Source: Motiliproteus sp041586735
GTDB taxonomy: Bacteria; Pseudomonadota; Gammaproteobacteria; Pseudomonadales; Balneatricaceae
DNA length: 64,000 nucleotides
Assembly (NCBI GenBank): GCA_041586735.1
Contig: JBFGZQ010000012.1
Location: 48,549-112,548, forward strand
Reading direction: 5' to 3'
How positions within the stretch are numbered: position 1 is the stretch's first letter; each line of letters starts with the position of its first letter. The notes below the pieces were generated by a model. That model worked only from the letters and a program-made list of their open reading frames with translations. It had not been told where the DNA came from and did no database searches. Both the position numbers and the translations under genes were made by a program. Shown here piece by piece: positions 8,131 to 16,864 of the stretch.

Positions 8131-9427
8131 AACCAGTCTGGCTGTTAAGGCACTCCAAGCAGAGCTATTGGACAAGTATCCCAAAGAAGCGACTCGGTTA
8201 TTGGAAAAATTACCGGCCGCTCAGATAGCGTCCATTCTATCGCAGCAGCCTCTCACGTTGAGTTTGAAGGTGTGGGAGCGTCTGGTCGCTGATATTGCCA
8301 TGCGCGTGCTCGAGCATCTAAATGTTAACCAGCGGGCCGAGTTGCTGGCCCGAGTAGATCCTGCGCGTACCGTTTCCTGGCTAGTGATCTGCAGCCCCGA
8401 GCTGCGCGCCCAGTATTTAGCCGAACTACCCGAAGAGCTGGCGGCTGAACAGCACAGCTTGCTCGCCTTTCCAGCGAACTCTGCGGGCTCGTTGATGGAC
8501 CCGCGGGTGTTGATATTCCGGCCATCGATGACCGTCAAAGAGGGGCTGCAGCGCTTGCGTAATAGTGGCCGGCGCAATGTACGCAGTGTGTTTATGGTTA
8601 ATGACGAGGGCCGGCTAGTGGGCTCTGTTACCGTGCAGGCACTGGCCTTGGAGGCCCCCTCAGAACGGTTGTCGGCATTGATGCAACCCGTGGTCGCGTA
8701 TGTGGATAGCGTGGCCTCAAGAGAGGAGGTGGTGTCCAAACTACAGGATCATAAACTCACCGATCTGCCGGTTGTCGATATTGCAGGTCAGTTGATCGGG
8801 GTGGTGCGCCCGCATGCACTGGTGACAGCGGTGGAAAATGAAGCCAGTGCCAAACTGCAAACGATGGTAGGTGTGAGCAAGGATGAGCGTGCGCTCTCCA
8901 AGGTGTCCTTCTCGGTTAGTAAGCGTCTTCCCTGGTTGCAGATAAACCTGTTGACCGCCTTTTTAGCCGCCGCAGTGGTGGGTGTGTTTGAGAGTACTAT
9001 CGCGCAATTTACGGCGTTAGCGGTGTTGCTTCCAGTGGTGGCTGGACAATCCGGTAATACCGGTGCCCAGGCGTTGGCGGTGACGATGCGCGGTCTGGCG
9101 CTAAGAGAGGTGCGCATCAGTCACTGGCGGCGGCTGTTGCTAAAAGAGGCCTATGTGGGCTTTGTCAACGGAATTGCGGTGGCGTTGGTGACCGGCTTAG
9201 GGGTGTGGATCTGGAATGGCTCGATCACCCTGGCGCTGGTGATCTGTGTGTCGATGGTGGTGTCGATGGTTATCGCTAGCGTATCGGGAGCCGCTATCCC
9301 TATAGTGTTGACCAGGATAGGCCAGGATCCGGCGCAATCCTCGAGTATCTTTTTGACCACGGTAACCGATGTTGCAGGCTTCTTCAGTTTTCTGGGTATC
9401 GCTACATTGTTGATCAACCAGCTCTGA
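8120..9427 (+). CDS. MgtE-family magnesium channel/transporter
   Basis: Complete 435-residue MgtE architecture: MgtE-N superhelix, FPANSAGSLMDP junction, two CBS domains (VFMVNDEGRLVGSV and LPVVDIAGQLIGVV), then a five-helix membrane domain starting near residue 275. Ion-pathway motifs LLPVVAGQSGNTGAQ and TTVTDVAGF are intact, including the Asp equivalent to the selectivity residue of Thermus MgtE. It is the third gene of an operon with the MscS-like and truncated MgtE genes. A second, unlinked mgtE lies at 61251-62624 and is the more typical one. Confidence 0.88.
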   Translation: MSTETSLAVKALQAELLDKYPKEATRLLEKLPAAQIASILSQQPLTLSLKVWERLVADIAMRVLEHLNVNQRAELLARVDPARTVSWLVICSPELRAQYLAELPEELAAEQHSLLAFPANSAGSLMDPRVLIFRPSMTVKEGLQRLRNSGRRNVRSVFMVNDEGRLVGSVTVQALALEAPSERLSALMQPVVAYVDSVASREEVVSKLQDHKLTDLPVVDIAGQLIGVVRPHALVTAVENEASAKLQTMVGVSKDERALSKVSFSVSKRLPWLQINLLTAFLAAAVVGVFESTIAQFTALAVLLPVVAGQSGNTGAQALAVTMRGLALREVRISHWRRLLLKEAYVGFVNGIAVALVTGLGVWIWNGSITLALVICVSMVVSMVIASVSGAAIPIVLTRIGQDPAQSSSIFLTTVTDVAGFFSFLGIATLLINQL

Positions 9428-9487
9428 TCTTTACGGGAAAGCGGCTAGGTTAGGTTCGTGGTTCGCCATATCCTAGGGGAGCAGTTA

Positions 9488-9527
9488 TGCCCATATTCGT
9501 CGCGGTGATCGCTGACGAATATGGGCA
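9488..9527. repeat. Perfect 14-bp inverted repeat between convergent genes
   Basis: The arms 9488-9501 and 9514-9527 pair perfectly (14 bp) around a 12-base loop. It lies between the convergent ends of the MgtE-like gene (9427) and purB (9656). The stem has a central AT run and no T-tract follows on either side, so it is not a textbook intrinsic terminator; it could be a bidirectional transcription barrier or a protein site. Confidence 0.6.
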
Positions 9528-9655
9528 ATCAGATTGTGATTTGCTGAACTGTAGGTGAGACTCGTACGTATGAGGTTGTGCGCGGAGTGAGCGGGAGAGG
9601 CGCTGATGCCTCACCCTATTCCTGTTGCACTGTCACTGTGGCGCAGAGGACCCCG

Positions 9656-11023
9656 TTAGATCGCTTGCGCCTGGGCTACGGCGTTACCGATGTAGTTGTG
9701 CGGTGTCATCTCACGGATCGCCTGCTTGGCCTCTTCCGGTAGATCCAGCGGCTCGACAAAGGCGGCCAGAATCTCTTTGGTAATGGTTTGACCGCGGGTC
9801 AGGGCCTTGAGTTTCTCGTAGGGCTCGTCGATACCGTAGCGGCGCATGATGGTCTGAATCGGTTCGGCCAGCACTTCCCAGCTGTTATCCAGATCGGCGT
9901 TGATGCGCTCGGCATTGAGCTGCAGCTTGCTGATCCCTTTAAGTGTGGCCTGGTAAGCGATCAGACTCTGACCGAAGCCGACACCCAGATTACGCAGTAC
10001 GGTGGAATCGGTCAGATCGCGCTGCCAGCGTGAGATCGGCAATTTAGTGGCCAGGTGAGCCATGATGGCGTTAGCGATACCGAGGTTGCCCTCGGAGTTC
10101 TCGAAATCGATAGGGTTGACCTTGTGCGGCATGGTCGAGGAGCCGACTTCACCGGCGATGGTGCGCTGCTTGAAGTACCCCAGAGAGATATAGCCCCAAA
10201 TATCGCGATCGAAATCGATCAGGATGGTGTTAAAACGCGCCACCGCGTCAAACAGCTCGGCGATGTAATCGTGCGGCTCGATCTGGGTGGTGTAGGGGTT
10301 CCAGGTCAGTCCCAAACTGGTGACAAACTGCTCGGCATTCGCTTGCCAGTCGATAGCCGGATACGCCGACAGGTGTGCGTTATAGTTACCCACCGCGCCG
10401 TTGATCTTACCCAGCAGTTCAACCTGGTTTACCTGCAGCAGTTGCCTCCGCAACCGCGCCACCACGTTGGCCATCTCTTTACCGACGGTGGTCGGAGAAG
10501 CTGTTTGGCCGTGGGTCCGTGATAGCATCGGCTGATCGGCGAAAGCGTGTGCCAACTGGGTGATGGCATCGATCACCTGTTGCATCTGTACGCCAACCAC
10601 CTCGTCCCGAGCGGTTCGCAGCATCAGCGCATGAGACAGGTTGTTAATATCTTCAGAGGTACAGGCGAAGTGCACAAACTCACTGATGGCATTGAGTTCG
10701 GCGTTGCTTTTGAGTTGTTCCTTGATGAAATACTCAACCGCTTTAACATCATGATTAGTCGTGCTTTCAATGGTCTTAACGCGCAGGGCATCGGCTTCGC
10801 TGAAATCGCTAACGATGCTGTCAAGTACGCGGTTGGCTGCAGCACTAAATGCCGGTACTTCGACAATCTGCGGGTTGTTAGCGAGCTGTTGTAACCAGCG
10901 GATCTCTACCTCGACACGGAAACGGATCAGCCCGTATTCGCTGACGATCGGACGCAGGGAGGCGGTTTTGCTGCCGTAACGGCCATCAACCGGAGACAGG
11001 GCGGTAAGGGCTGAAAGCTCCAT
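9656..11023 (-). CDS. purB: Adenylosuccinate lyase
   Basis: Acts twice in purine synthesis, cleaving SAICAR to AICAR and adenylosuccinate to AMP. It is 455 residues and starts MELSALTALSPVDGRYG, nearly identical to E. coli PurB. The open frame continues 60 bases upstream to 11083, but that extension (MYNFRSFF...) has no family match, so ATG 11023 is chosen. Motifs are TEDINN, SRTHGQTASPTTVGKEMAN and the catalytic flexible loop GSSTMPHKVNPIDFEN. In many gammaproteobacteria purB follows hflD; here the aminotransferase and the solute-binding gene are inserted between them. Confidence 0.96.
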   Translation of the reverse strand: MELSALTALSPVDGRYGSKTASLRPIVSEYGLIRFRVEVEIRWLQQLANNPQIVEVPAFSAAANRVLDSIVSDFSEADALRVKTIESTTNHDVKAVEYFIKEQLKSNAELNAISEFVHFACTSEDINNLSHALMLRTARDEVVGVQMQQVIDAITQLAHAFADQPMLSRTHGQTASPTTVGKEMANVVARLRRQLLQVNQVELLGKINGAVGNYNAHLSAYPAIDWQANAEQFVTSLGLTWNPYTTQIEPHDYIAELFDAVARFNTILIDFDRDIWGYISLGYFKQRTIAGEVGSSTMPHKVNPIDFENSEGNLGIANAIMAHLATKLPISRWQRDLTDSTVLRNLGVGFGQSLIAYQATLKGISKLQLNAERINADLDNSWEVLAEPIQTIMRRYGIDEPYEKLKALTRGQTITKEILAAFVEPLDLPEEAKQAIREMTPHNYIGNAVAQAQAI

Positions 11024-11107
11024 GGACACACTCTCGTAAATTGGAAGGAATTTGATCAGAAAAAACGAGCGAAAATTATACATGATGCAGACTGTTTAGG
11101 CAGCTTA

Positions 11108-11133
11108 TTAGCGGCATCGTGTTAGCGGCATCG
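11108..11133. repeat. 12-bp direct repeat upstream of purB
   Basis: TTAGCGGCATCG occurs at 11108-11119 and again at 11122-11133, two bases apart, in the 270-bp divergent region between purB and the solute-binding protein gene. No clear promoter or known operator could be read around it. Confidence 0.5.
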
Positions 11134-11293
11134 CCTGTGCAGAGGTCCTGTTTTATGAGAATCAAGACAAGTCGGAGCGCTAATTACCCCATACTCGAAT
11201 TCTAGAAACGGCAAATGCTCGGTTTCTGGGTATAGCAATGGCTCCAAGCACCTATAATGAGGTTCTGAGAGTCCCTCTGATAAGACGGTATTT

Positions 11294-12133
11294 ATGCACT
11301 GGAATCGACCTGCAACACCAGTACAGCTGAGAAGGTTCTTGGCTGATTTCTATCTCTGCGCGGGGCTGTTGTTGTCCATCCTCTGTAGTTCGATACGGGC
11401 CGAAGATCAGCTCCAATTGATCGGCGCGGAGCTTGCGCCCTTCGCGTATCAAGATCGGGGGCAAGGGCCGATCGAAGGACTTGGGGTTGAGATGATGCAA
11501 GAGATCGGTCGACGGCTCGGTCATTCCGGCGCTGTCAGCCTGATGCCTTACAAGCGCGCTTTTCAGTATACTTTGACGCAATCGAATGTGCTGCTGACAC
11601 CTGTGGCTCGAGTCGCCTCTAGAGAGGGGCAGGTGCAGTGGGTGATCCACTACCTTAATGATCCCTTTTTTTACGTCAGTCGCGCTGGCAGTGGTAAGTT
11701 GACTCATGAGCTTGCCCGACAGGGAGGGACGTTCGGAGTGTTGGCAGGCTCAGCACCGCTGGCTCAGTTGCAACAGGGTGGGGTCCATAATTACTTGGAA
11801 CAGACTCGGGATACGGCCAATATCAATATGCTCAGAGTAGGCAGAATAGAGGGCTGGTTTACGTCGGCGATCCTGCTCAGTGCGGCATTCAAAGCCAATC
11901 CGGAGCTCGATCCAGCTGATTTTGTGATTGGCGATGTACAGAGCAGTCATTGTGTCTATATCGTGGCATCTAACACCACCTCGCAGGCGGTGCTTCGGCT
12001 TTGGCAGCAGGCATTCGCAGCCATGCAGGCTGACGGCACGGCTGCTGAGATTGTGAACCGTTATCTGGATCTGGAACTACAGGCTAGGCTGGATATTGGC
12101 GCGCGACCGACTGGCGGCTGCGGCTATCTGTAA
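11294..12133 (+). CDS. Orphan periplasmic solute-binding protein, family 3
   Basis: A 279-residue secreted protein. A basic N-terminus and a hydrophobic core (LCAGLLLSILCSS) end in SIRA, a plausible signal peptidase I site near residue 36. The mature part reads like the amino-acid-type family 3 binding fold (LAPFAYQD, GLGVEMMQEIGRRLG, YKRAFQYTL, GTFGVLAGSAP). No ABC permease or ATPase gene is adjacent, so it may deliver to a distant transporter, or be an orphan sensor or binding protein. Ligand unknown. Confidence 0.75.
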   Translation: MHWNRPATPVQLRRFLADFYLCAGLLLSILCSSIRAEDQLQLIGAELAPFAYQDRGQGPIEGLGVEMMQEIGRRLGHSGAVSLMPYKRAFQYTLTQSNVLLTPVARVASREGQVQWVIHYLNDPFFYVSRAGSGKLTHELARQGGTFGVLAGSAPLAQLQQGGVHNYLEQTRDTANINMLRVGRIEGWFTSAILLSAAFKANPELDPADFVIGDVQSSHCVYIVASNTTSQAVLRLWQQAFAAMQADGTAAEIVNRYLDLELQARLDIGARPTGGCGYL

Positions 12134-12165
12134 AGGGTCTAGGTTAGAGGGCAAGATGTAGCACT

Positions 12166-12214
12166 GCTCCTCACCGGATTCAGCAGCCCGTAATGGGCTA
12201 CCGAGGTGAGGAGC
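12166..12214. terminator. Probable bidirectional hairpin terminator
   Basis: An outer 10-bp stem (12166-12175 with 12205-12214, GCTCCTCACC) encloses an inner 5-bp stem (12185-12189 with 12195-12199). It lies between the convergent ends of the solute-binding protein gene (12133) and the aminotransferase (12239). There is no strong T-run, so function as terminator is inferred from position. Confidence 0.5.
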
Positions 12215-12238
12215 TGATCTAACAGTCGGTAGTGCAGA

Positions 12239-13444
12239 TCAATCGAGTACGCGAACCACGGCTTGGCATAGGCGGTCGAGGTTGCCATGAGTCATGCCAG
12301 CCACGTTGATCCGACCCGAGCCAACAATATAGATCGCATCATCGGTTTGCAGCCGTTTCACCTGCTCGGGGTTGAGTCCGGAGAAGGAGAACATACCGCG
12401 CTGCGCGGCGATGAAGCTAAAGTCCTTCTTTGCCCCCGAATCAGCCAGCATCTGGGTGAACAGCAGGCGCATCTCTAAAATACGACTGCGCATGTCGGTC
12501 AGCTCCTGCTGCCACTGTGCGCTGAGCTCCGGGCTGTTGAGAATCTGGGTGACGATCCCTGCGCCATGGTTAGGCGGCATGGAATAGTTACCACGGATAC
12601 AGTAATTGATCTGGCTGAAGGCCGCTTGAGCATCACGCTCAGTCGCCGCCACCACTGTCAGAGCACCTATGCGTTCGTTATAGAGGCCAAAATTCTTGGA
12701 GCAGGAGCTGGCGATCAGCATGTCGGGGCAGTATTCAGCCAGGATGTTGATCCCTTTGGCATCCTCGTCCAGGCCCTCGGCAAATCCCAGGTAGGCGCTG
12801 TCGACAAAGGGCATCACTCCGCGCTCTTTGAGCAGGGCGCCGACCTGGTGCCACTGTTCGGCATTGAGATCCAGTCCGGTGGGGTTGTGGCAGCAGGCGT
12901 GCAGCAAGACGACATCGCCGGCGGGTACTGTCTGCAGGGTCTCCAGCATCCCGGCAAAGTCCAGGCTCTGGTTGCTGGCGTCGTAGTAGGGGTACTCACC
13001 TACGCGTAGGCCTGCAGATTCAAAGATGTTGAAGTGGTTGGCCCAGGTGGGGTTGCTGACCCAGATCTTTGCTTGGGGCAGGGCGCGATGGATAAAATCG
13101 GCGCCTACACGAAGCGCCCCTGTGCCGCCAGTGGATTGCGCTGTGGCTACGCGGCCGCTGGCCAGTAGTTGCTGGCTGGCAGGGTAGGCCTGGGGAAACA
13201 GCAGCTGCTCGATCGCCTTGGCAAATGCCGGGGCGCCCGAGGGACCGATGTAGGTCTTGGTGGTCTGGGTTTCCAACAGATAGGCTTCGGCTTGCTTGAC
13301 CGAGGCCAAAATGGGGGTGTGCCCCGCTTCATCCTTATAGACACCCACGCCTAGGTCGATCTTGTCAGCGCGTGAGTCGGCTTTAAATGCGGTCATCAAA
13401 GCCAGCAGGGGATCCCCGGCTGTCGGTTGAAGTGTTGCAAACAT
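12239..13444 (-). CDS. Aspartate/aromatic amino acid aminotransferase
   Basis: PLP-dependent class I aminotransferase, 401 residues, of the AspC/TyrB subgroup (first residues MFATLQPTAGDPLLALM). Key motifs are VGVYKDEAG, TKTYIGPSGAPAF, NPTGLDLN, and SCSKNFGLYNERIGAL with the PLP-lysine near residue 250; the C-terminal GSGRINVAGM carries the carboxylate-binding Arg. AAGGA 7 bases upstream supports the start. Whether it prefers aspartate or aromatic amino acids cannot be settled here. Confidence 0.93.
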   Translation of the reverse strand: MFATLQPTAGDPLLALMTAFKADSRADKIDLGVGVYKDEAGHTPILASVKQAEAYLLETQTTKTYIGPSGAPAFAKAIEQLLFPQAYPASQQLLASGRVATAQSTGGTGALRVGADFIHRALPQAKIWVSNPTWANHFNIFESAGLRVGEYPYYDASNQSLDFAGMLETLQTVPAGDVVLLHACCHNPTGLDLNAEQWHQVGALLKERGVMPFVDSAYLGFAEGLDEDAKGINILAEYCPDMLIASSCSKNFGLYNERIGALTVVAATERDAQAAFSQINYCIRGNYSMPPNHGAGIVTQILNSPELSAQWQQELTDMRSRILEMRLLFTQMLADSGAKKDFSFIAAQRGMFSFSGLNPEQVKRLQTDDAIYIVGSGRINVAGMTHGNLDRLCQAVVRVLD

Positions 13445-13578
13445 GTTGAGGTTCCTTGGTCGTGAGACGGTTAAAGCGTCAGGCGGGAGTCGCCTTGTTA
13501 ACGCTTGTTAGTGCTATTGATAGTGCTGTTAATAGTACGGTTCAGTTACAGGGGCCATTCGGTTGTCCGAATAGCACA

Positions 13579-14283
13579 TTAGTGGGTTTGCGCCGATTGT
13601 AAAATACGTTTGGCCGATTCGCCAACCCGTGAACGAAAGAACAGCAGGTGCCAGCGTCGACCGCCGACCTGATGCCACAAAATAGCTGAACGGATGCCCG
13701 CCAGCAGCAGCGCGCGAATTTTTTCGGCGTTGTCGGTGTTTTGCAGATGTCGCGGCTCGCCCGTCACCTGGATTCTGAAGCTAAAGGTGCTCAGGGTCTC
13801 CTGGTACAGTGCCGCGATATTAGCCACTACGGTACCCCTGGCATAGTTCAGTGGTCTCTCCCGAGGATCCGCAGGTGTTGACTGATCGCTACCAGCGCTG
13901 TCCTTGGAGTTGTAAAATGCCGCTTGCTGGCCAATCTGATCCAGGCGTTTGCCGACCTGCTCTAGCATCTTCGGGTGCTTGCGCAACCGACTTTCCAGGT
14001 GCAGTAGCCCCATGGCATAACGGGTCACATCTTTGTTGACCGAGGCACCTTTGTCGCTGAGGTCCTGCGCCATTTTTAGACCAGTCTGCAGGTTGAAAGG
14101 CAGCTCGCGAACGCCGCCAAAGACATCCTCGGTGGCGTCGGGCGAGGTGACAAAAATACTGTTGATACTGGCTTCGAAACTGTTTTGCGGGATCATTCCA
14201 CGCTTGGCGATCTGATCCACTAGGCTAGCAGCCTGAAAAATGCCAGCCAGCGCGATTGTTTGTTGATCTAGGGTGCGTGACAT
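13579..14283 (-). CDS. hflD: HflD, high-frequency-lysogenization protein homologue
   Basis: All-helical peripheral membrane protein of 234 residues. In E. coli, HflD modulates phage lambda lysogeny by binding CII; its general cellular role is unclear. The start MSRTLDQQTIALAGIFQAA and the segment RYAMGLLHLESRLRKHP are diagnostic, and RHLQNTDNAEKIRALLLAGIRSA lies near the C-terminus. It lies 80 bp downstream of mnmA on the same strand, the conserved mnmA-hflD pair. Confidence 0.93.
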   Translation of the reverse strand: MSRTLDQQTIALAGIFQAASLVDQIAKRGMIPQNSFEASINSIFVTSPDATEDVFGGVRELPFNLQTGLKMAQDLSDKGASVNKDVTRYAMGLLHLESRLRKHPKMLEQVGKRLDQIGQQAAFYNSKDSAGSDQSTPADPRERPLNYARGTVVANIAALYQETLSTFSFRIQVTGEPRHLQNTDNAEKIRALLLAGIRSAILWHQVGGRRWHLLFFRSRVGESAKRILQSAQTH

Positions 14284-14363
14284 GGACGGGCCCTGCGTTG
14301 TTTATATAAAAGTTATATAGAAAGTTTATCGGTGACTGATCATCGCTAAAAGCATACCGCGTA

Positions 14364-15539
14364 TCAATCCAGGGTGGTTTCGATAACGCCACCACCCAAG
14401 CACCATTCCTGCTGATAAAATACCACCGATTGTCCCGGGGTGACGGCGCGTTGCGGCTGGTCAAAATTCACCCGATATCCCGGGCTGCCATCGTCGTTTA
14501 GCTGCGCGATGATGGTACAGCTTTGATCATCCTGACGATAACGAGTTTTAGCCGTACAGGAGTAGGGCAGTTGCGGGCCCTGGCCATCGACCCAGTCGAT
14601 ATGGCTGGCGGTTAAGGATTGGCTGAACAGCAACGGGTGTTGCCCGCCTTGCACCGCTACCAGCACGTTGCGTATCAGGTCCTTCTGGGCGACGAACCAG
14701 GGCTCGTCGGGGAACTGACTCAAGCCACCGATTCCCAGGCCCTGACGCTGGCCGATGGTGTGGTACATCAGCCCCTGGTGACGACCGATGTTGACCCCAT
14801 CGGGGGTTTCGATATCGCCCGGTTGTGCCGGCAGGTATTGCTGCAAAAAATCGCGGAACCGACGTTCACCGATAAAGCAGATCCCGGTACTGTCCTTTTT
14901 GTTGTGGGTGACCAGCTGGTGTTGCTCGGCTATCCGGCGGACCTCGGGTTTCTCCAGTTCACCGACCGGGAACAGGGTTTGCGCGAGTTCGGTTTCACCT
15001 ACCGCGTTAAGAAAGTAACTCTGGTCCTTGTTGCTGTCCAAGCCGCGCAGTAGCTGGACGTGCCCCTCGAGATCACGACGGCGGACGTAGTGGCCGGTGG
15101 CGATATAGTCGGCGCCCAGCTGCTTGGCATAATCCAGAAAGGCTCTAAATTTAATCTCTTTATTGCACAGGATATCCGGATTAGGGGTTCGTCCAGCCTG
15201 GTATTCACTGAGAAAATGCTCGAACACGTTGTCCCAGTATTCCGCCGCAAAGTTAGCGGTATGCAGGACTATTCCCAGTTTGTCAGAGACCGCCTGGGCA
15301 TCGGCCAGGTCATCCATCGCGGTGCAGTATTCGGAGCCGTCGTCCTCGTCCCAGTTTTTCATAAACAGGCCTTCGACGCTATAACCCTGCTGCTGCAGTA
15401 ACAGCGCGGCAACAGACGAATCGACACCCCCCGACATCCCGACGATCACCTTGGCTGGGCTACGGGCGGCTGAGCGACAAGGGCTGCTAGCAGGCGTGTT
15501 AGCAGGGGGACTAGATGGGGTGTTAGACGTAACGGACAT
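14364..15539 (-). CDS. mnmA: tRNA-specific 2-thiouridylase MnmA
   Basis: Adds sulfur to position 2 of the wobble uridine in Lys, Glu and Gln tRNAs. The PP-loop GMSGGVDSSVAAL lies near residue 34, followed by MKNWDEDDG, the catalytic first Cys in NPDILCNKEIKF, the second Cys in STGICFIGERRF, and GLMYHTIGQRQGLGIGG. An N-terminal extension of about 29 residues rich in Ser, Pro and Ala precedes the domain; an internal GTG (VIVGMSGG) could be the true start. No strong ribosome site is seen before ATG 15539. Confidence 0.95.
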   Translation of the reverse strand: MSVTSNTPSSPPANTPASSPCRSAARSPAKVIVGMSGGVDSSVAALLLQQQGYSVEGLFMKNWDEDDGSEYCTAMDDLADAQAVSDKLGIVLHTANFAAEYWDNVFEHFLSEYQAGRTPNPDILCNKEIKFRAFLDYAKQLGADYIATGHYVRRRDLEGHVQLLRGLDSNKDQSYFLNAVGETELAQTLFPVGELEKPEVRRIAEQHQLVTHNKKDSTGICFIGERRFRDFLQQYLPAQPGDIETPDGVNIGRHQGLMYHTIGQRQGLGIGGLSQFPDEPWFVAQKDLIRNVLVAVQGGQHPLLFSQSLTASHIDWVDGQGPQLPYSCTAKTRYRQDDQSCTIIAQLNDDGSPGYRVNFDQPQRAVTPGQSVVFYQQEWCLGGGVIETTLD

Positions 15540-15627
15540 GGCGATAACAATACTCGGCTAAAAACAAGCGGCTATTGTACTGATCAAGGGCCAGCGGTGA
15601 TAGCGACAGCGGCTAGCAAACTTCCGA

Positions 15628-16083
15628 TCAGTAGGTCGAGGACTGCTCGCATAATAGCGTTAATGGATAGCGTTTGCCCGCAAGGTAATCCTCAACCGCC
15701 TGCAGCACCATTGGACTTCTTAAGCGTGCTTGGCGTTGGCGGATCGTATCGGCATCTAACCAGACCGCCTGCAAAATACCGCTGTCCAGCGCCCGTTCTG
15801 GTCGGTGCTGTAGGGGCTTGGCGATAAAGCACCAGCGGTGGTAGCAGACCTGATTACGGGGTGATATGTAGCTGTAAAACCCCAGCAGATCGGTGATCTC
15901 AACCTGCCAGGCGGTCTCTTCTAGGGCTTCACGTACGGCGGCTTGAAGCAGGGTTTCCTGTGGCTCGAGATGGCCGGCGGGTTGGTTGAGCACCCGCTGG
16001 CCATCGATCAACTCCTCGACCAATAAAAACTGGCCCTGCTGCTCAATGACACAGGCAACGGTAACATGGGGCGTCCAGCGCAT
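15628..16083 (-). CDS. nudJ: Nudix hydrolase, NudJ type
   Basis: A 151-residue Nudix pyrophosphatase. The Nudix box runs from GHLEPQETLLQAAVREALEE (near residues 37-56) to the T, conforming to GX5EX7REUXEEXGU except at the last glycine, where AWQV follows. The start RWTPHVTVACV and YSYISPRNQVCYHRWCFIA resemble E. coli NudJ, a thiamin-pyrophosphate and nucleoside-triphosphate hydrolase encoded next to mnmA (the same neighbour here). GGAAGAG stands 7 bases before ATG 16083. Confidence 0.88.
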   Translation of the reverse strand: MRWTPHVTVACVIEQQGQFLLVEELIDGQRVLNQPAGHLEPQETLLQAAVREALEETAWQVEITDLLGFYSYISPRNQVCYHRWCFIAKPLQHRPERALDSGILQAVWLDADTIRQRQARLRSPMVLQAVEDYLAGKRYPLTLLCEQSSTY

Positions 16084-16205
16084 GTTAAGACTCTTCCAAG
16101 ATAAAGCTGATAGTGTAATCTAAACGCCACCGGCCGCCAATTTTGCAGGCGTGAAGCCGGTGATGCATAAATCCAATTAACCACGAGGGCTGATCTGTTG
16201 CTAGA

Positions 16206-16730
16206 ATGGTGCTATCCATTACCCCGATATCCCCAGTAGAGAACTCCGTTTTGAATCAGTCCGCTCCAACCCCATGCACCTATATTCATGTTCAAGAGTC
16301 CGTCTTTGATGTCGCCGAGGAGTTTGAGCGCTTACGCGATCATCAAGGTCAGGTGGGGGCCGTGGTATTTTTTACCGGGCTGGTCAGGGATCTGGCAGGC
16401 GATCCGCTACAGGAGATGGTGCTGGAGCATTATCCGGGTATGACCGAGAGCTGCCTTGCCGATATCGTTGTCCAAGCACGGCAGCGCTGGCCTTTGCACC
16501 ATGTCAGTGTTATTCACCGGGTCGGCTCACTTAAGCCTAGCGATCTGATTGTCTATGTGGGTGTAAGTAGCGCACATCGCACGGATGCTTTTGCCGCCTG
16601 TGAGTTTGTCATGGATTATCTTAAGAAAGACGCACCGTTCTGGAAAAAGGAGTGTAGCCAAACCCAGCAGCGCTGGGTGGAGCAGAAAGACAGCGATCTT
16701 AGCGCCGCCGAGCGCTGGAACAAACCTTGA
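16206..16730 (+). CDS. moaE: Molybdopterin synthase catalytic subunit MoaE
   Basis: Large subunit of molybdopterin synthase, which transfers sulfur from MoaD to precursor Z. Conserved parts are GAVVFFTGLVRD, LEHYPGMTE, VIHRVGSLKPSD, the SSAHRTDAFAACEFVMDYLK segment, and FWKKE with the active-site Lys. From ATG 16206 it has 174 residues; a TTG at 16251 would give 159, closer to the normal 150, so the start is uncertain. It stands alone, without moaA-D, but the molybdenum-containing formate dehydrogenase a few kb away needs its product. Confidence 0.9.
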   Translation: MVLSITPISPVENSVLNQSAPTPCTYIHVQESVFDVAEEFERLRDHQGQVGAVVFFTGLVRDLAGDPLQEMVLEHYPGMTESCLADIVVQARQRWPLHHVSVIHRVGSLKPSDLIVYVGVSSAHRTDAFAACEFVMDYLKKDAPFWKKECSQTQQRWVEQKDSDLSAAERWNKP

Positions 16731-16807
16731 TAGCAGTAGTGTGTTATTCGCTCAGCTTATCGTTAGCTCTACACTAGCCGTTCAAGTATCACCCGCTAGA
16801 TTCAAAA

Positions 16808-16828
16808 CCCGCCGCCTAGAGCGGCGGG
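16808..16828. repeat. GC-rich 8-bp hairpin between moaE and rapA
   Basis: CCCGCCGC (16808-16815), loop CTAGA, GCGGCGGG (16821-16828): a perfect stem. It follows the moaE stop by 78 bp and precedes rapA. On the plus strand no T-run follows; read on the minus strand it is followed by TTTT. It may end moaE transcription or be a remnant of an IS605-type element end, whose hairpins look similar. Confidence 0.5.
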
Positions 16829-16864
16829 ATCGCCATTCGTTAAAATATGTTACAGGAGTCATTC

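Noticed and set aside
8221..8739. Long open frame opposite the MgtE-like gene
   Set aside because: It lies fully inside a well-supported gene on the other strand, has no recognisable domain and is rich in Ser/Arg, typical of antisense frames.
10055..10894. Open frames opposite purB
   Set aside because: They mirror the codon pattern of purB and have no domain or ribosome site.
11024..11083. 20-residue N-terminal extension of PurB
   Set aside because: Known PurB proteins start at MELS; the extension has no family match.
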